A stretch of DNA of 64,000 nucleotides from Selaginella tamariscina (lineage: Eukaryota; Streptophyta; Lycopodiopsida; Selaginellales; Selaginellaceae). The stretch is taken from assembly GCA_003024785.1 (NCBI GenBank), contig PUQB01000178.1, positions 148,655 to 212,654 of the forward strand. Reading direction: 5' to 3'. Below are positions 63,101 through 64,000 of this stretch, piece by piece. The position numbers and the translations under genes were made by a program. The notes under the pieces were generated by a model. It saw only the letters and a list, made by a program, of their open reading frames with translations, had not been told where the DNA came from and did not search any database. The stretch's first letter is position 1; each line of letters starts with the position of its first letter.

Positions 63101-63939
63101 AATATGTATGCATGTATAAGCGGATGTGAATCGGTTACGCATGTTTACATGTGCATAGGTAAATATGCATATTCGTATATATAAACGTGTTATGCATGCG
63201 GAAAATGAAAATCATGCTGACCTAATTTTTCAGCCATCATGTCTTTAGTAACAACTTCAAACATATCTTGCAGTAACAAATAACCGTATCCCTTGATTTT
63301 AGATGGGGTTCAATCTAGAAAATAAAAAGTTGAATTAAATGCGACTATTGTAATATTAGTGTTCGTACTACAATTGCTGAAATATTATCTCCAAACGTAC
63401 CAGAAGTCCTACAAGCCTCACAAACATCGAAGAAAAAGAAGGGAGAGCATTCAATCGGAAATAAACAAGGAAGTATTCCTATCGATGTGCTCCTTTACTT
63501 CACGTATGATACCATCAATAATTCTGCACATAATACTTTTAGAAACCGAGTAGACACACACAGAAAGAGATACATACATACATACATATGTATATATATA
63601 TATATATATAGTGTGTGTGTGGTGTTGTGGAAAGTTTACCCTTTTTCGGGCTCGCTTCTGATAATCGTCTTAAGAACGGCTTGAATGACTCGTAACATTC
63701 CTCAACTGCACAATGCCTGTAATCATCAGCTTTGATTTCTTCCAAAGATCCATAGTATCTCTTCCACGATATTCGGCAGCCATTTGCAATGCCACCGGAA
63801 TCTATAATCCAGTCTCAAATATATTACATCTCTCTCTCACACACACCATGGTACCTTGCTAGCCAGGAGAAAAGGCGGCCATTGGACAATAGAAAGGTTT
63901 GGATCCGAGCAATATGGAACCATCATTAAGTTCATTTCC
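57103..63939 (-). CDS. Callose synthase (1,3-beta-glucan synthase, GT48), C-terminal part, GSL8/GSL10 type
   Basis: Twenty-two exons on the minus strand, encoding about 1,090 residues and continuing 5' beyond the window. From 3' to 5': 57103-57345, 57443-57628, 57762-57811, 57896-58092, 58452-58771, 59029-59308, 59950-60179, 60420-60532, 60611-60694, 60771-60886, 61024-61143, 61290-61404, 61516-61705, 61988-62056, 62170-62295, 62515-62624, 62763-62916, 62979-63078, 63222-63314, 63401-63533, 63640-63801 and 63855-63939. Blocks: [124 protein letters not shown] and [19 protein letters not shown], then multiple membrane helices. It makes callose from UDP-glucose at plasma membrane, cell plate and plasmodesmata. 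Many small exons and the [23 protein letters not shown] text fit the GSL8/GSL10 group. One-base gaps lie in exons 63401-63533 and 63640-63801. Confidence 0.96.
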
Positions 63940-64000
63940 CTGTAACCATTATTAGTCCCTGGACATCAGACGCGTATGTTACATGTAACACATAAAAGAA

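Noticed and set aside
1-64000. Search by eye for tRNA, rRNA, CRISPR, prokaryotic or organellar insert features.
   Set aside because: None was recognised. A tRNAscan/Infernal run would be needed to exclude a tRNA.

Overview
The window is nuclear DNA of a land plant. Evidence: introns with GT-AG borders, plant-only protein families (a callose synthase, a FRA8-like GT47 xylan glycosyltransferase, non-phosphorylating GAPN/ALDH11A, an ERF factor with a plant AP2 domain), and Ty3-type LTR retrotransposons, two of them carrying the plant initiator-Met tRNA primer site. The sequence alone does not let me place the lineage more precisely.

Positions 1 to about 20.6 kb are a nest of LTR retrotransposon fossils with no host gene that I can support. 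Several LTRs of one Ty3-like family lie in both orientations (about 0.93-2.65, 4.33-6.43, 7.02-8.31, 18.26-19.20 and 19.21-20.63 kb). A minus-strand Ty3 body with gag, protease, RT/RNase H and integrase parts covers 13.68-18.25 kb. A separate chromodomain-bearing Ty3 element (chromovirus) with its own LTR pair sits at 8.38-13.68 kb. One LTR copy holds four head-to-tail copies of a 214-bp segment that is single in its relatives.

From 20.63 to 24.80 kb lies a large inverted-repeat (foldback-like) structure. Its arms are about 0.65-0.73 kb, it folds at about 24.06 kb, and one arm is split by about 2.8 kb of degenerate minisatellite. The region 24.8-26.8 kb is AT-rich and empty.

From 26.8 kb to the end is a gene-dense stretch. 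In order: a DUF7796-type glycosyltransferase-like protein (+), a small plant protein of unknown role (-), a cation-chloride cotransporter CCC1 (+, 19 exons), an M18 aspartyl aminopeptidase (-, 11 exons), ALDH11A3/GAPN (-, 10 exons), an ERF transcription factor (+), a cis-prenyltransferase (-), a GH28 polygalacturonase (+), a FRA8/IRX7-like GT47 (+) and the C-terminal half of a GSL8/GSL10-type callose synthase (-, running off the right edge). Three of the ten (polygalacturonase, GT47, callose synthase) act on wall polysaccharides, but nothing shows coordinated function. The CPT and polygalacturonase start codons are only about 85 bp apart, back to back.

Two features recur across the gene half. 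Introns are full of GT/CA and GA/CT microsatellites, which often begin exactly at the 5' splice site. Otherwise well-conserved exons repeatedly carry one-base gaps, often in short homopolymers. I read these as unpolished long-read assembly errors rather than pseudogenes. I did not find a clearly new biological system. The most unusual items are the split-arm foldback, the 214-bp amplification inside an LTR, the triplicated 50-bp splice-acceptor unit in the first gene, and the roughly 15-copy minisatellite in a GAPN intron.
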